NCBI GenBank assembly: GCA_946060685.1 | Contig: CAMGOT010000006.1 | Coordinates: forward strand, 1-32,509 | DNA: 32,509 nt | Origin: an uncultured Bacteroidales bacterium | GTDB taxonomy: Bacteria; Bacteroidota; Bacteroidia; Bacteroidales; Bacteroidaceae | Direction: 5' to 3' | In this document: positions 10,155 to 19,886 of the stretch, one piece after another | How the letters are laid out: the number at the start of each line of letters is the position of its first letter | Position numbering within the stretch: position 1 is the first letter of the stretch | The notes under the pieces: generated by a model | What the model saw: only the letters and a program-made list of their open reading frames with translations | Told to the model about the DNA's origin: nothing | Database searches by the model: none | Translations under genes and position numbers: made by a program

Positions 10155-11372
10155 ATGCCGAAAATCACCTTTCGCAGATTCCTGAAATATCTGCTGCTGC
10201 TTCCCGTGTCCCCCGTGCTGCTGGTATGGTGGCTGCTCCGCATGCTATGGCGTGGATGGTGCATGTTCGTCAAGGCTTTGGGATTCAAGCGCATAGATTC
10301 CTATATCCTGACAAAATTCCTCACCACCTACATCTTCCTGATTGTCGTCATCATCGTCATCGCCATCATTTTCGACTTTAACGAGAAGATTGACAAACTA
10401 ACGGGAACAGGAGCCACGTGGCAGGAAATCGTGTTCGACTACTATGCCAATTTCGTGCCCTATTTTGCCAACATGTTCTCCCCGCTCTTCACCTTCATAG
10501 CGGTCATCTTCTTCACCACCAATCTGGCCTCGCATTCAGAGATTATCGCCATGAAGAGCACGGGCATGAGTTTCCGACGGCTGCTGGTACCCTATTTCAT
10601 CGGTGCCGCCATCATAGCCAGCGTCAGTTTCGGATTGGGAGGCTGGGTGATTCCCCATGGCAACGTCGAGAAACTGGCTTTTGAGAACAAGCACGTGAAG
10701 AAGCGTCAGATGGTGGATGTGGCGGAGAACGTACAGATGCAGGTCGACACGGGGGTCGTGGCCTACATATCCTTCTTTGACAACCGCACAAAATCGGGAT
10801 CGGGCTTCTCGCTCGACCGGCTGGCCGAAAAGAAAGTCGTGGAGCATCTTACGGCAGAGACCATCCAGTACGACACCCTGGCTGACCACAAGTATTCGTG
10901 GACGCTCTACAACTATACCATAAGGAAGACTGTCGGTGCCCGCGATTTCATCACGACAGGAGCCAAGACCGACACCATGATAATGATGGAGCCCAAGGAT
11001 TTCTTCTATTCCTATGGTCAGCAGGAGACCATGACCATCAGTGAACTCCGCTATTTCATTGACCGCCAACGTCTTCGCGGAAGTGCCGGACTGGAGACGT
11101 TTGAGGTGGAATATCACAAGCGCTTTGCCGCCCCTTTTGCCGCCTTCATCCTGACACTCATCGGCGTGTCGCTCTCCTCCGAGAAGCGTAAAGGCGGCAT
11201 GGGAACCTCCATCGGCATCGGTCTTGCCCTGACTTTCGCCTACATTCTTTTCCAGACCGTCTCCAGTTCCTTTGCCATCAATGCCGGATGGCCGTCAGCA
11301 TTGGCGGTCTGGACGCCCAACATCGTCTATTTCTTTATCGCAGCATGGTACTACAAGCGTACACCGCAGTGA
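10155..11372 (+). CDS. LptF/LptG (YjgP/YjgQ) family permease
   Basis: IDSYILTKFLTTYIFLIVVIIVIAIIFDFNEKIDKL N-terminal TM region, SHSEIIAMKSTGMSFRRLL, C-terminal TM cluster. Confidence 0.85.
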   Translation: MPKITFRRFLKYLLLLPVSPVLLVWWLLRMLWRGWCMFVKALGFKRIDSYILTKFLTTYIFLIVVIIVIAIIFDFNEKIDKLTGTGATWQEIVFDYYANFVPYFANMFSPLFTFIAVIFFTTNLASHSEIIAMKSTGMSFRRLLVPYFIGAAIIASVSFGLGGWVIPHGNVEKLAFENKHVKKRQMVDVAENVQMQVDTGVVAYISFFDNRTKSGSGFSLDRLAEKKVVEHLTAETIQYDTLADHKYSWTLYNYTIRKTVGARDFITTGAKTDTMIMMEPKDFFYSYGQQETMTISELRYFIDRQRLRGSAGLETFEVEYHKRFAAPFAAFILTLIGVSLSSEKRKGGMGTSIGIGLALTFAYILFQTVSSSFAINAGWPSALAVWTPNIVYFFIAAWYYKRTPQ

Positions 11373-11427
11373 ACCCTACTAATATTCTCTTTTTATCGAA
11401 AGTAAATTAACGAATGCCCATAAACGA

Positions 11428-12822
11428 ATGCCTATAAACGATACTTCAAACGAACAAATGGCTGAGGTCTATTTTGAGGACCTCGAACTGAGCGAAGATG
11501 TGCTTGATGCGCTGTGGGACATGCGGTTTGAGAAATGCACCCCCATCCAGGGACAGTGCATACCTCATATCCTGGAAGGGCGCGACCTCATCGGCATTGC
11601 GCAAACCGGAACAGGAAAGACTGCCGCCTATCTCCTGCCCATGCTCACCCTCCTTGCCCAGGAGCGAAGCAATGCAGATGCCGTGAACTGCCTGATTATG
11701 TCGCCCACACGCGAACTCGCCCAGCAGATAGACCAGGCCCTACAGGGATTTTCCTATTATACGGGCATCAACGGAGTGGCAGTATACGGCGGCAACGATG
11801 GTGTGCGCTTCGAGCAAGAACGCAAGTCGTTTCAGCAAGGCGCTGATATTGTGATTGCCACTCCCGGACGCCTGATTACACATCTGCAGTTGGGAAATCT
11901 CGACCTGAGCCGTACCACCCATCTTATTCTCGACGAGGCCGACCGTATGCTGGATATGGGATTCATTGACGACATCAAGTTGATATTGAAACAATTACCC
12001 AAGGAAAGGCAAGTGATTCTCTTCTCGGCCACCATGCCGCCGGAAATTGACGCCATTGCCAAAGAGTTCATGACAAATCCTGCCGAGGTGCGGATAGCCG
12101 TCTCCAAGCCAGCCGACAAAATCGACCAGAGCGTCTATGTGTGCCGGGATGCCGACAAACCCCTGATTGTCCAGCATCTTTTTGCCGACCACGCTCCCGA
12201 GCGTGTCATTCTCTTCTCTTCGAGCAAACAACGGGTGAAGGAACTCACGATAGCCCTGAAGCGCAAGGGCTTCAACTGCGCACAGATGCACTCCGACCTT
12301 GACCAGAAAGAGCGCGACGAGGCGATGCTCGCATTTAAGCAACGCAAGACGGACATGCTCATCGCTACTGATATCGTCAGCCGTGGCATCGATATTGATG
12401 ATATCAAGATGGTCATCAATTTCGACTGTCCGCATGATGCAGAAGACTACGTTCACCGCATCGGCCGTACAGCCCGAGCCGGACGCGAGGGACGTGCCGT
12501 CACGCTTGTGGGTGAGAAGGACCACTTTGCTTTGAGCAAGATAGAACGTTTGCTGGAAGAAAAAATTCCTCGCTGCCCCTTGCCTGACGGACTTCAGCAG
12601 CCGGAGGAAAAACTTCAGAAACAAGGCAAGAAGCCTGGCAGACAACGTTCGGGAAAGCCCAGGAAAGCTTCGGCCAATACAGAGACGAAGGAGACTCCCC
12701 GGCATGACGCCAAAAAGAAGCGGTGGAACGGAAAGAAGAAGACTAAGGGTGGACAGGCTATGGCAAACAAGAGCCAGAATACCGCTTCCGTAACTCAAAA
12801 TCCTACGGCATCCGTTTCCTGA
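11428..12822 (+). CDS. DEAD-box ATP-dependent RNA helicase
   Basis: AQTGTGKTAAYLLP, PTRELAQQI, LDEADRMLDMGF, SATMP, HRIGRTARAGREG; basic C-terminal tail. Confidence 0.94.
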   Translation: MPINDTSNEQMAEVYFEDLELSEDVLDALWDMRFEKCTPIQGQCIPHILEGRDLIGIAQTGTGKTAAYLLPMLTLLAQERSNADAVNCLIMSPTRELAQQIDQALQGFSYYTGINGVAVYGGNDGVRFEQERKSFQQGADIVIATPGRLITHLQLGNLDLSRTTHLILDEADRMLDMGFIDDIKLILKQLPKERQVILFSATMPPEIDAIAKEFMTNPAEVRIAVSKPADKIDQSVYVCRDADKPLIVQHLFADHAPERVILFSSSKQRVKELTIALKRKGFNCAQMHSDLDQKERDEAMLAFKQRKTDMLIATDIVSRGIDIDDIKMVINFDCPHDAEDYVHRIGRTARAGREGRAVTLVGEKDHFALSKIERLLEEKIPRCPLPDGLQQPEEKLQKQGKKPGRQRSGKPRKASANTETKETPRHDAKKKRWNGKKKTKGGQAMANKSQNTASVTQNPTASVS

Positions 12823-12957
12823 CAGCAGGTCTTCGCTTTAGCAGATTTCAAGATGGTTTTTGAAAATAAACTGGAAGACGGCAAAACGGCATCCCCCCGA
12901 TTAACATGAATGTTTACGGTGGGAATTCATTGCACCCCCACCTCCCCCAAAAATATT

Positions 12958-13584
12958 ATGAGTTCAGCACTAATACAGCAGTATTTCCCCAACCTTTCGC
13001 CCTTGCAGAAGGAGCAGTTTGAGGCTATCGGCCCCCTTTATCGCGAATGGAACGAGAAAATCAATGTCATTAGCAGAAAAGACATTGACAACCTCTATCC
13101 GCATCATATTCTCCATAGTCTGGGCATTGCCCGCATCATCCGCTTTCGTCCTGGAACACAGGTGCTTGATGTGGGCACTGGAGGAGGATTTCCAGGCATA
13201 CCCCTCGCCATCCTTTTTCCAGAAGTACAGTTCAAACTTGCTGACTCGATCGGCAAGAAGATAAAGGTGGCTTCAAGCATAGCGCAGGCCATCGGACTGA
13301 AGAACTGCGAGTGCCAGCATCTGAACGTCATCGAAGAGAAACGACGTTTTGATTTTGTGGTGAGCCGTGCCGTCATGCCTATGCCCGACCTCGTACGGTT
13401 GGTCCGCAAGAATGTGCATCATGACCAGCGCAATTCGCTCCCGAATGGAGTCATTGCACTGAAAGGTGGTGATGTCTCTGCAGAACTGCTCCCCTTCAAG
13501 CATTGCTCCGATGTATGGGAACTTTCCGAACATTTTGATTTACCCTTCTTCGAGACAAAGAAGGTGGTATTTGTCAGTCTGTAA
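12958..13584 (+). CDS. rsmG: 16S rRNA (guanine(527)-N(7))-methyltransferase RsmG
   Basis: VLDVGTGGGFPGIPLAILFP, NVISRKDIDNLYPHHILHSL; internal start MSSALIQQYFP. Confidence 0.93.
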   Translation: MSSALIQQYFPNLSPLQKEQFEAIGPLYREWNEKINVISRKDIDNLYPHHILHSLGIARIIRFRPGTQVLDVGTGGGFPGIPLAILFPEVQFKLADSIGKKIKVASSIAQAIGLKNCECQHLNVIEEKRRFDFVVSRAVMPMPDLVRLVRKNVHHDQRNSLPNGVIALKGGDVSAELLPFKHCSDVWELSEHFDLPFFETKKVVFVSL

Positions 13585-13587
13585 CGC

Positions 13588-13627
13588 AAAATGCGGGTGT
13601 TGCCCATCCAGGTAACACCCGCATTTT
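13588..13627. terminator. bidirectional hairpin between convergent rsmG and sdaA
   Basis: AAAATGCGGGTGTT (13588-13601) pairs perfectly with AACACCCGCATTTT (13614-13627), 14-bp stem. Confidence 0.85.
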
Positions 13628-13667
13628 AGGTAATCTGCGCAACACGCTGAAGTCGCGAAAACGTAAA

Positions 13668-13709
13668 CGAACCCGCCAGCGGATGGTAAAAAAATCCGTG
13701 GCGGGTTCG
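13668..13709. terminator. second hairpin upstream of the sdaA 3' end
   Basis: CGAACCCGCCAGCGGAT ... ATCCGTGGCGGGTTCG, 16-bp stem with a one-base bulge. Confidence 0.7.
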
Positions 13710-13735
13710 CTATGTCTGTGATAAGCGCAGGCAGG

Positions 13736-14941
13736 TCAACTGCGGTCCTGCACGAGCATGGCAAGACCACCTTCGGAGGTTTCGCGATAGAGAGAGGGAA
13801 GGTCGCGTCCGGTCTTTCCCATCACCGTCACCGCCTTATCATAAGGTATGCGGTGTGAACCTTCGGCAAAGGTGGCATAGATGTTGGCATCAAGGGCACG
13901 TCCGGCAGCATGGGCATTGCGCTCGATGCAGGGTATCTGCACAAGACCGCAAATTGGATCGCACGTCATGCCGAGATGATGCTCCAATCCCATCTCTGCA
14001 GCATATTCCGTAGCTCGCACTCCTCCGCCGAAACTATAGTTGGCCGCAGCCGCAGCCATGGCACATGCCACTCCCACCTCAGCCTGGCATCCAGCCTCGG
14101 CACCGGAGATGCTGGCAAGCGTCTTCGCCACATTGCCCACCAGTCCGGCTGTAGCCAAAGCGTGGAGCGTACGCACGCGCGGCACATTACGGCTTTTTGC
14201 AATATGATAGAGCACGCCTGGCACTACTCCGCAACTTCCGCAAGTAGGAGCCGTCACAATGCGTCCGCCCGAAGCATTTTCCTCGCTGACCGCCAAGGCA
14301 TAGGAAAACACCAGCCCGCGGCTTTGCAGATTGGAGCCATAGCCCAACGCCTTGATGTAGTAGCGAGGAGCCTTGCGCTGAAGATTCAGTCCTCCGGGAA
14401 GCACGCCCTCAGTCTCCAGTCCGCGCTCCACGGAACTCTTCATGACATTCCACACCTCATCGAGATAGTCCCAAATTTCCGGGCCTTCACACATATCTAC
14501 ATAGTTCCAATAGTGCATTCCACGCTCCTCACACCAGGACATGATGTCGGAAAGATGGTCGAGTTCGTAGACATCGGGGGTATCGCTTGCAGCGGTCCCC
14601 TCCTCGGCAAGTGCACCGCCTCCAACGGAGAATACCGTCCATGGATCGGTAGAATTGCCGTCGGCATCCAGTGCCTCGAACTTCATTCCATTGGGGTGGA
14701 ATGACAGCACGATGTCGGGATGCCAGATGACTTCGGTGCGGTCTTTTCCCAAGACTTCAATGATGGCGGCATCCGTCAGGTGCCCCTTGCCCGTTGATGC
14801 AAGGCTGCCATAGAGGCTAACGCGGAATTTCGCTGCCTCAGGATGCTTCTCCAGATACTGTGTGGCGGCACTACGCGGCCCCATAGTGTGCGAACTGCTC
14901 GGGCCATAGCCGATGCGGTAGAGTTCTTTTAGTGATTTCAT
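13736..14941 (-). CDS. sdaA: L-serine ammonia-lyase (L-serine dehydratase)
   Basis: YRIGYGPSSSHTMGPRSAA, GRIVTAPTCGSCGVVPGVLY, MTCDPICGLVQIPCIERNA; start set at MKSLKELYRIG. Confidence 0.94.
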   Translation of the reverse strand: MKSLKELYRIGYGPSSSHTMGPRSAATQYLEKHPEAAKFRVSLYGSLASTGKGHLTDAAIIEVLGKDRTEVIWHPDIVLSFHPNGMKFEALDADGNSTDPWTVFSVGGGALAEEGTAASDTPDVYELDHLSDIMSWCEERGMHYWNYVDMCEGPEIWDYLDEVWNVMKSSVERGLETEGVLPGGLNLQRKAPRYYIKALGYGSNLQSRGLVFSYALAVSEENASGGRIVTAPTCGSCGVVPGVLYHIAKSRNVPRVRTLHALATAGLVGNVAKTLASISGAEAGCQAEVGVACAMAAAAANYSFGGGVRATEYAAEMGLEHHLGMTCDPICGLVQIPCIERNAHAAGRALDANIYATFAEGSHRIPYDKAVTVMGKTGRDLPSLYRETSEGGLAMLVQDRS

Positions 14942-14960
14942 AAGGGGGTGAATGGGATTC

Positions 14961-16967
14961 TTAGTGTTCCTTGATATAACCTTTTCTATAAGCAGTGAGC
15001 AAACGGCGGAGGTCGTCGATCTGCATACGCATCTCCGCCCCGCGCTCCGTCTCGTCGACGAGAATGCGATGGTCGCTCCGTTCGATAATCTGGCGTGTGG
15101 AGATAATGTCGGTACCTTTTGCCACAGCATCGGCGGTAGAGGTGAAAGGCTCATGAGCAGCCAGATAGAAACCTTTGGAATGGTACACCAAGGTATAGCC
15201 TGCTATACCCGTGGTGTTGTGGTATGCTTCGGCAAATCCACCATCAATCACCAGCAACCTTCCGTCAGCCTTCACGGGATTCTCTCCGCTGGAGGCATGC
15301 ACGGGCACATGGCCGTTGATGATATGCCGCTGCGGCCCCTTGACCTCAAAATGATCGAGAATGCCGTCGATGACGTCGGGATTGTCGCGCAGGAGATAAT
15401 AGAAGCCTTTCGGCTCCTCGTGCGTACGTTTGTCGGCGATGAAATACCGTTCGAAGGTCGTCATCTTTCCCTTGTCGAACAGCGGGCTGTCCGGCCCGCA
15501 CCATAGATAGGTGAAATAGTCGCGCGACACACGTCGCTCATCGGACGTAGCCGACCAATCGTATGCCATACGAACAATCTGCTCCACGCGGTCCATCAGT
15601 TTGCGCCCGGAGAGAAGGTCGCCAAAGACGCTGACTTTCTTCAGGCTGCCATCGGCATTGATGGGTGTGGAGGCATGGAAGAGGAGATTGCCATTGGTAA
15701 TCTTATACATGGAGCCATGCGAGAGGATGCAGTTGATATGCCGCTGCAGACGCTCACTCATACGGAAACTTCTGCAGATGCTCTTCATCAACGCCTCTTC
15801 TTCCTGCGTCAGGCGACAGGGAGCAGCGGAATCGACGGTGGGGAAATTCTTGTCGAGCAGCTCATGTTCCTTGCCGTCGACAACGACCGTTCCGCGCGTG
15901 AAATCACAGCAGGAAAGGAGGTCGCGGTCTGCCATATTCCATTCCGGATATTTCCGTGCCAACTGTCCCGTGAGCTTGAATTCTATGATGGAGATGGCCT
16001 TGTGCATTCTGGCATCCAGCAGCCTCTGCTTCTCGGCAGGCTGTCCCTCGCGTCGCAGATAGTGCGGCTGGAAACGCAGGCATTCATCTTGGCCATAGGT
16101 GTCGAGGGCAAAGGTAGCCAGGGGAATGAGGTTTATGCCGTAACCGTCTTCCAAAACAGCAGAATTTCCATAGCGCAACGACAGCCGGATGACGGTGGCA
16201 ATGCAGCACATGTTGCCTGCTGCCGCCCCCATCCAGAGGATATCGTGATTGCCCCATTGAATGTCGAGATGATGATACTCGCACAGATGGTCCATGATGA
16301 GGTGCGCTCCTGGTCCACGGTCGAAGATGTCGCCCAAGATGTGCAGACGCTCCACCGCCAACCGCTGGATGACATTGCAGATGGCCACGATGAAATGGTC
16401 GGCACGGCGGGTCTCGATGATGGCACTGATGATGGCCTCATAATAGGCATGCTTGTTGGCATCGTCGATGCGTTCATGCAGCAATTCCTCGATGATATAG
16501 GCATACTCCTCGGGCAGGCTCTTCCTCACCTTTGAGCGCGTGTACTTCAAGGAGAAGTTGCGGCAAATGAGCACGAGATTATAGAGTGTGCGATAGTAGA
16601 AGGCATCATCGAGCTCCGTCTGCTGATGCAGCAACTCCAGTTTCTGCTCAGGATAGTAGATGAGGGAGCAGAAGTCGTGCTGCTCCTCTTCCGTCAGCGG
16701 CTCCACGCCTTCCGGCCTCAGGGGCCCTTCAGGGGAGAAGATGTCCGTCACACGTCGCTTGATGCGTCCTGAAGCATTTCTCAGCACGTGAAGAAAAGCC
16801 TCATGCTCTCCGTGGAGGTCGGCCACGAAGTGTTCGGTAGGCTTGGGAAGGTGAAGGATGGCCTGAAGGTTGATCAGCTCCGTGGTCACAGCGGGGATAT
16901 TGGGAAATTCACGCGACAGGAGCTGTAGGTATCTCAGGTCTTCCTGCACAGGTATGGTTTGATTCAT
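14961..16967 (-). CDS. fbp: class III fructose-1,6-bisphosphatase
   Basis: FVADLHGEHEAFLHVLRN, HILGDIFDRGPGAHLIMD, IQWGNHDILWMGAAAGN, HIINGHVPV; length 668 aa. Confidence 0.93.
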   Translation of the reverse strand: MNQTIPVQEDLRYLQLLSREFPNIPAVTTELINLQAILHLPKPTEHFVADLHGEHEAFLHVLRNASGRIKRRVTDIFSPEGPLRPEGVEPLTEEEQHDFCSLIYYPEQKLELLHQQTELDDAFYYRTLYNLVLICRNFSLKYTRSKVRKSLPEEYAYIIEELLHERIDDANKHAYYEAIISAIIETRRADHFIVAICNVIQRLAVERLHILGDIFDRGPGAHLIMDHLCEYHHLDIQWGNHDILWMGAAAGNMCCIATVIRLSLRYGNSAVLEDGYGINLIPLATFALDTYGQDECLRFQPHYLRREGQPAEKQRLLDARMHKAISIIEFKLTGQLARKYPEWNMADRDLLSCCDFTRGTVVVDGKEHELLDKNFPTVDSAAPCRLTQEEEALMKSICRSFRMSERLQRHINCILSHGSMYKITNGNLLFHASTPINADGSLKKVSVFGDLLSGRKLMDRVEQIVRMAYDWSATSDERRVSRDYFTYLWCGPDSPLFDKGKMTTFERYFIADKRTHEEPKGFYYLLRDNPDVIDGILDHFEVKGPQRHIINGHVPVHASSGENPVKADGRLLVIDGGFAEAYHNTTGIAGYTLVYHSKGFYLAAHEPFTSTADAVAKGTDIISTRQIIERSDHRILVDETERGAEMRMQIDDLRRLLTAYRKGYIKEH

Positions 16968-17127
16968 GACGTTAAGTATATATGTTGGGGTTAGGTGGGG
17001 ACTACAAATTCGTTTTGCTTGATTTTGAAGTTATGTTCGAGGCCAACCGACGAACAAGGAATCGAAATCTGCCAAGGATAATTCTTAGAACCGCCCAATA
17101 TGGATGAAACAGCCTCTCTATTGATGC

Positions 17128-18159
17128 TTATCGTCCTCCTACAAGCAGACTATACAAACTGGGAACAAATCTCTGCATTGACTTTGCAACAGGAATTGCT
17201 ATAGCTACAAATACAAGTGGAGAAAGCAAGTACCAAACAATGATATTTATCTCACTCGTACCAAAGATGACGATAGGAATTTTCTTGATAATATTTAATG
17301 CCGGGGTATGGCTCAAGTAAATGAAGAAACTATATCCGACAATCGATTTCCAAAATTTACTTTCTGTTAATATACGCCCTTTTGCAAGATAATTATACCC
17401 CTCCCAGATGGCAATTATTGAAGTTAAAGTAATTATATTTCCAATATATATCGGACGCTGATATTCGTAATATATACTTGCAACGGCATTTACAAGATAT
17501 ATTACAATACAAGTGGCGACAATCTTGTTGTTCAGCCTCTTGTCCAATATCTCCAAGTTAGAGCATATTGCAATTGTACCGCCTAAAACAAATTCCAAGA
17601 TTCCTGAAACCGGAAATAAAGGAGATACCAGAAATAATAGCAGAGCAAAACCCCACCTTAGTTTTTCTATGCACATGTATATCAGTGGTGAGAAAGCGAC
17701 ATATACCATCAAGTCTCTTAAAAACCACAGCGGAGTGGATGCTGGTGTGACGAACAAATAGTAAAGCCCATCTTTTAGCGATGTGAATTTGGCCAATACG
17801 TCAATACTTGTATAAGCTCCCAACCCTGGAAGCGTTGATAACATCAGATAGAAAACAACAAAGGAACAGTTCCATATGACATAGGGTAGCAACAGACTCC
17901 TAATTCTCTTTTTTATCTTAGGCAGACACTGTGTTGGTGAACTTATATTTTTAAAGAAAAGGAAACCTGACAAAACAAAAAACAAGGAATTGGTCAAGTT
18001 GCATAGGCCGTAATCTATAAACCGTTGTACACCTAACGCTATGCCATTACCATTCTCTGCCTCAAAATAGTAAGCATGACGGTATAGCATCATTATAATC
18101 AGAACGAGATTGAGGATTGTAATTTTAGAACTATGATATTTGATAATTATAATATTCAT
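17128..18159 (-). CDS. acyltransferase family 3 (OafA/WecH-like) integral membrane acyltransferase
   Basis: Multi-TM protein with MLYRHAYYF, FFVLSGFLFFKN, LWFLRDLMVYV, YSFFIYLSHTPALN; markedly AT-rich relative to neighbours. Confidence 0.8.
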   Translation of the reverse strand: MNIIIIKYHSSKITILNLVLIIMMLYRHAYYFEAENGNGIALGVQRFIDYGLCNLTNSLFFVLSGFLFFKNISSPTQCLPKIKKRIRSLLLPYVIWNCSFVVFYLMLSTLPGLGAYTSIDVLAKFTSLKDGLYYLFVTPASTPLWFLRDLMVYVAFSPLIYMCIEKLRWGFALLLFLVSPLFPVSGILEFVLGGTIAICSNLEILDKRLNNKIVATCIVIYLVNAVASIYYEYQRPIYIGNIITLTSIIAIWEGYNYLAKGRILTESKFWKSIVGYSFFIYLSHTPALNIIKKIPIVIFGTSEINIIVWYLLSPLVFVAIAIPVAKSMQRFVPSLYSLLVGGR

Positions 18160-18467
18160 CTAAAAGTCATTCTTTAATTGAGTCAAAAAAATAGTATGTC
18201 AGGGTGTCCTGTTCGTCGTTCTAAAAACGCGCTGAATTTACCTATTTGAATTATTGACTTGACGTTCTGATATTGAAGGTGGGTTTATAAGCAGGTGTTC
18301 AAAATTATTTATAGAATCCTTGCGCTGCCTACTGCGCACTATCAGTATGCGACAAAAGTCGAGTAGGATTCACTACACTCCTTATATATCACATGCTAAT
18401 CCTGCATCACCATCCAATGCAATTTTTATAAAGATGGGATTTATTAGTTCGGTGTGACAGATTTTCG

Positions 18468-18493
18468 CTTAATCTCTGAGAGCAGAGTTTAAG
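18468..18493. other. hairpin inside the inverted-repeat segment
   Basis: CTTAA-T-CTCTG-AGAG-CAGAG-T-TTAAG, 10 paired bases plus one T/T mismatch. Confidence 0.6.
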
Positions 18494-18503
18494 TTTTCGA
18501 GGG

Positions 18504-18535
18504 TTTCTGTCCCCTGGGAAGCGGGGGGACCGAAA
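18504..18535. other. second hairpin inside the inverted-repeat segment
   Basis: TTTC-T-GTCCCC ... GGGGAC-C-GAAA. Confidence 0.55.
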
Positions 18536-18854
18536 GAGCAGCAAGAGCAGAGAGCCAAACATGTTTGAACTCTATGCAGAGAGGCAACTGAGGAAGACGA
18601 AGTCAACCTCGGGAGGGGGATAAAGACCATTGACCGATGCGGGCATTGTGGCTGAGAAAACCGGTAGTATGCGCCAGCAAGAAACGAAAAGATGACAAAA
18701 CGCCCCACATGACCTTAAAACATTTTTTCAGTGGGAATAAATAGAACCCACCTAAAAATAATTTTGCACACCTGCTTAGGCCCCACCTTCATTTTCATCA
18801 CCTACATACCAGCGTGAAAGCGTGGCGTAGGGGCCCATGCTCGTTTTATGGATG

Positions 18855-19793
18855 TCAGAGATTTTCGGATTGCAGGTATCGTTCCGCTTCCATGGCTGCC
18901 TTGCATCCCGATGCCGCAGCCACGATGGCCTGGCGATAATGAGGGTCGGCCACATCACCTGCGGCGAACACACCGGGAATGTTCGTGCGCGGTGACGGTC
19001 CGTCGGTCATGATGTAGCCCGTCTCGTCCAGTTCCAATTGTCCGCGGAAGAGTTCTGAGTTTGGACGGTGACCGATGGCAAGGAAGAATCCATCTATTGC
19101 AATGTCAAAATGCTCCTCATCAGGTTCTCCTTTGCGGCGTACTAAGTGAGCTCCCTCCACTCCATCTTCGCCAAAAAGTCCCGTGGTGTTGCATTCAAAA
19201 AGAACCTCAATCTTTTCATTGGCAAACACGCGGTCCTGCATGGTTTTCGAGGCCCTAAGATGATTTTTTCGGACAATAAGATAAACCTTCTTTGCCAGCC
19301 CTGCCAGATAGGTGGCTTCCTCGCAGGCTGTGTCGCCACCGCCCACTACGGCCACGGTACGCTTACGATAGAAGAAGCCGTCGCAGGTGGCACAGGCACT
19401 GACACCCTGTCCACGATATTTCTCCTCATCGGCAAGTCCGAGATATTTTGCACTGGCTCCCGTTGCGATGATGAGCGTGTGGGCCTGTACAGTAGTCTCA
19501 TCGTCGAAAGTCAGCGTAAAGGGCCGGGACCGGAGGTCGGCTTTTGTGCAGACAGCACTGCGAACCTCCGTGCCGAAACGTTCTGCCTGTCGACGGAAAT
19601 CATCCATCATCTCGTTGGCGTCAATGCCATCGGGGTACCCAGGGAAGTTTTCAATCTCTGTGGTTTGCGTCAGCTGGCCTCCAGGCTGAAGACCTTCATA
19701 GATTACGGGGGAGAGTCCGGCACGTCCGGCATAGATGGCGGCAGTATATCCTGCGGGCCCACTGCCGAGAATAAGGGTGCGAAGTATTTCCAT
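18855..19793 (-). CDS. trxB: thioredoxin-disulfide reductase
   Basis: ILGSGPAGYTAAIYAGRAGL, SACATCDGFFYRK redox-active CxxC, VAVVGGGDTACEEA, GVFAAGDVADPHYRQ. Confidence 0.95.
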   Translation of the reverse strand: MEILRTLILGSGPAGYTAAIYAGRAGLSPVIYEGLQPGGQLTQTTEIENFPGYPDGIDANEMMDDFRRQAERFGTEVRSAVCTKADLRSRPFTLTFDDETTVQAHTLIIATGASAKYLGLADEEKYRGQGVSACATCDGFFYRKRTVAVVGGGDTACEEATYLAGLAKKVYLIVRKNHLRASKTMQDRVFANEKIEVLFECNTTGLFGEDGVEGAHLVRRKGEPDEEHFDIAIDGFFLAIGHRPNSELFRGQLELDETGYIMTDGPSPRTNIPGVFAAGDVADPHYRQAIVAAASGCKAAMEAERYLQSENL

Positions 19794-19886
19794 TTTCTGT
19801 ATTGGTTGTGTTTTTGGTTTGGTAGAAATGGTTCTTAGGAATTTGCTATTGGTTTATTGGGCAGTTTTTCTGCAATGGTGCGCCTG

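Larger units (their letters stand above)
18274..18791. repeat. non-coding segment bounded by imperfect inverted repeats (inner 27-bp arms 18288-18314 / 18752-18778)
   Basis: TAAGCAGGTGTTCAAAATTATTTATAG versus reverse complement of CTAAAAATAATTTTGCACACCTGCTTA: 25/27 match; outer TGAAGGTGGG also inverted on both sides. Confidence 0.8.

Noticed and set aside
17051-18215. Short inverted CGACGAACA on both sides of the acyltransferase gene as possible island ends
   Set aside because: Only 9 bp match, compatible with chance; no target duplication or extended similarity.
18335-18375. Resemblance of AGTATGCGACAAAAGTCGAGTAGGATTC to group II intron domain V, with a GTGTGACAG intron-start-like motif at about 18452
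   Set aside because: Lacks the AGC catalytic triad at the domain V base, the order of the two motifs is wrong for an intron, and there is no reverse transcriptase ORF.
18469-18708. 79-aa minus-strand ORF in the inverted-repeat segment
   Set aside because: No ribosome-binding site or family resemblance; overlaps both hairpins, so better explained as non-coding.
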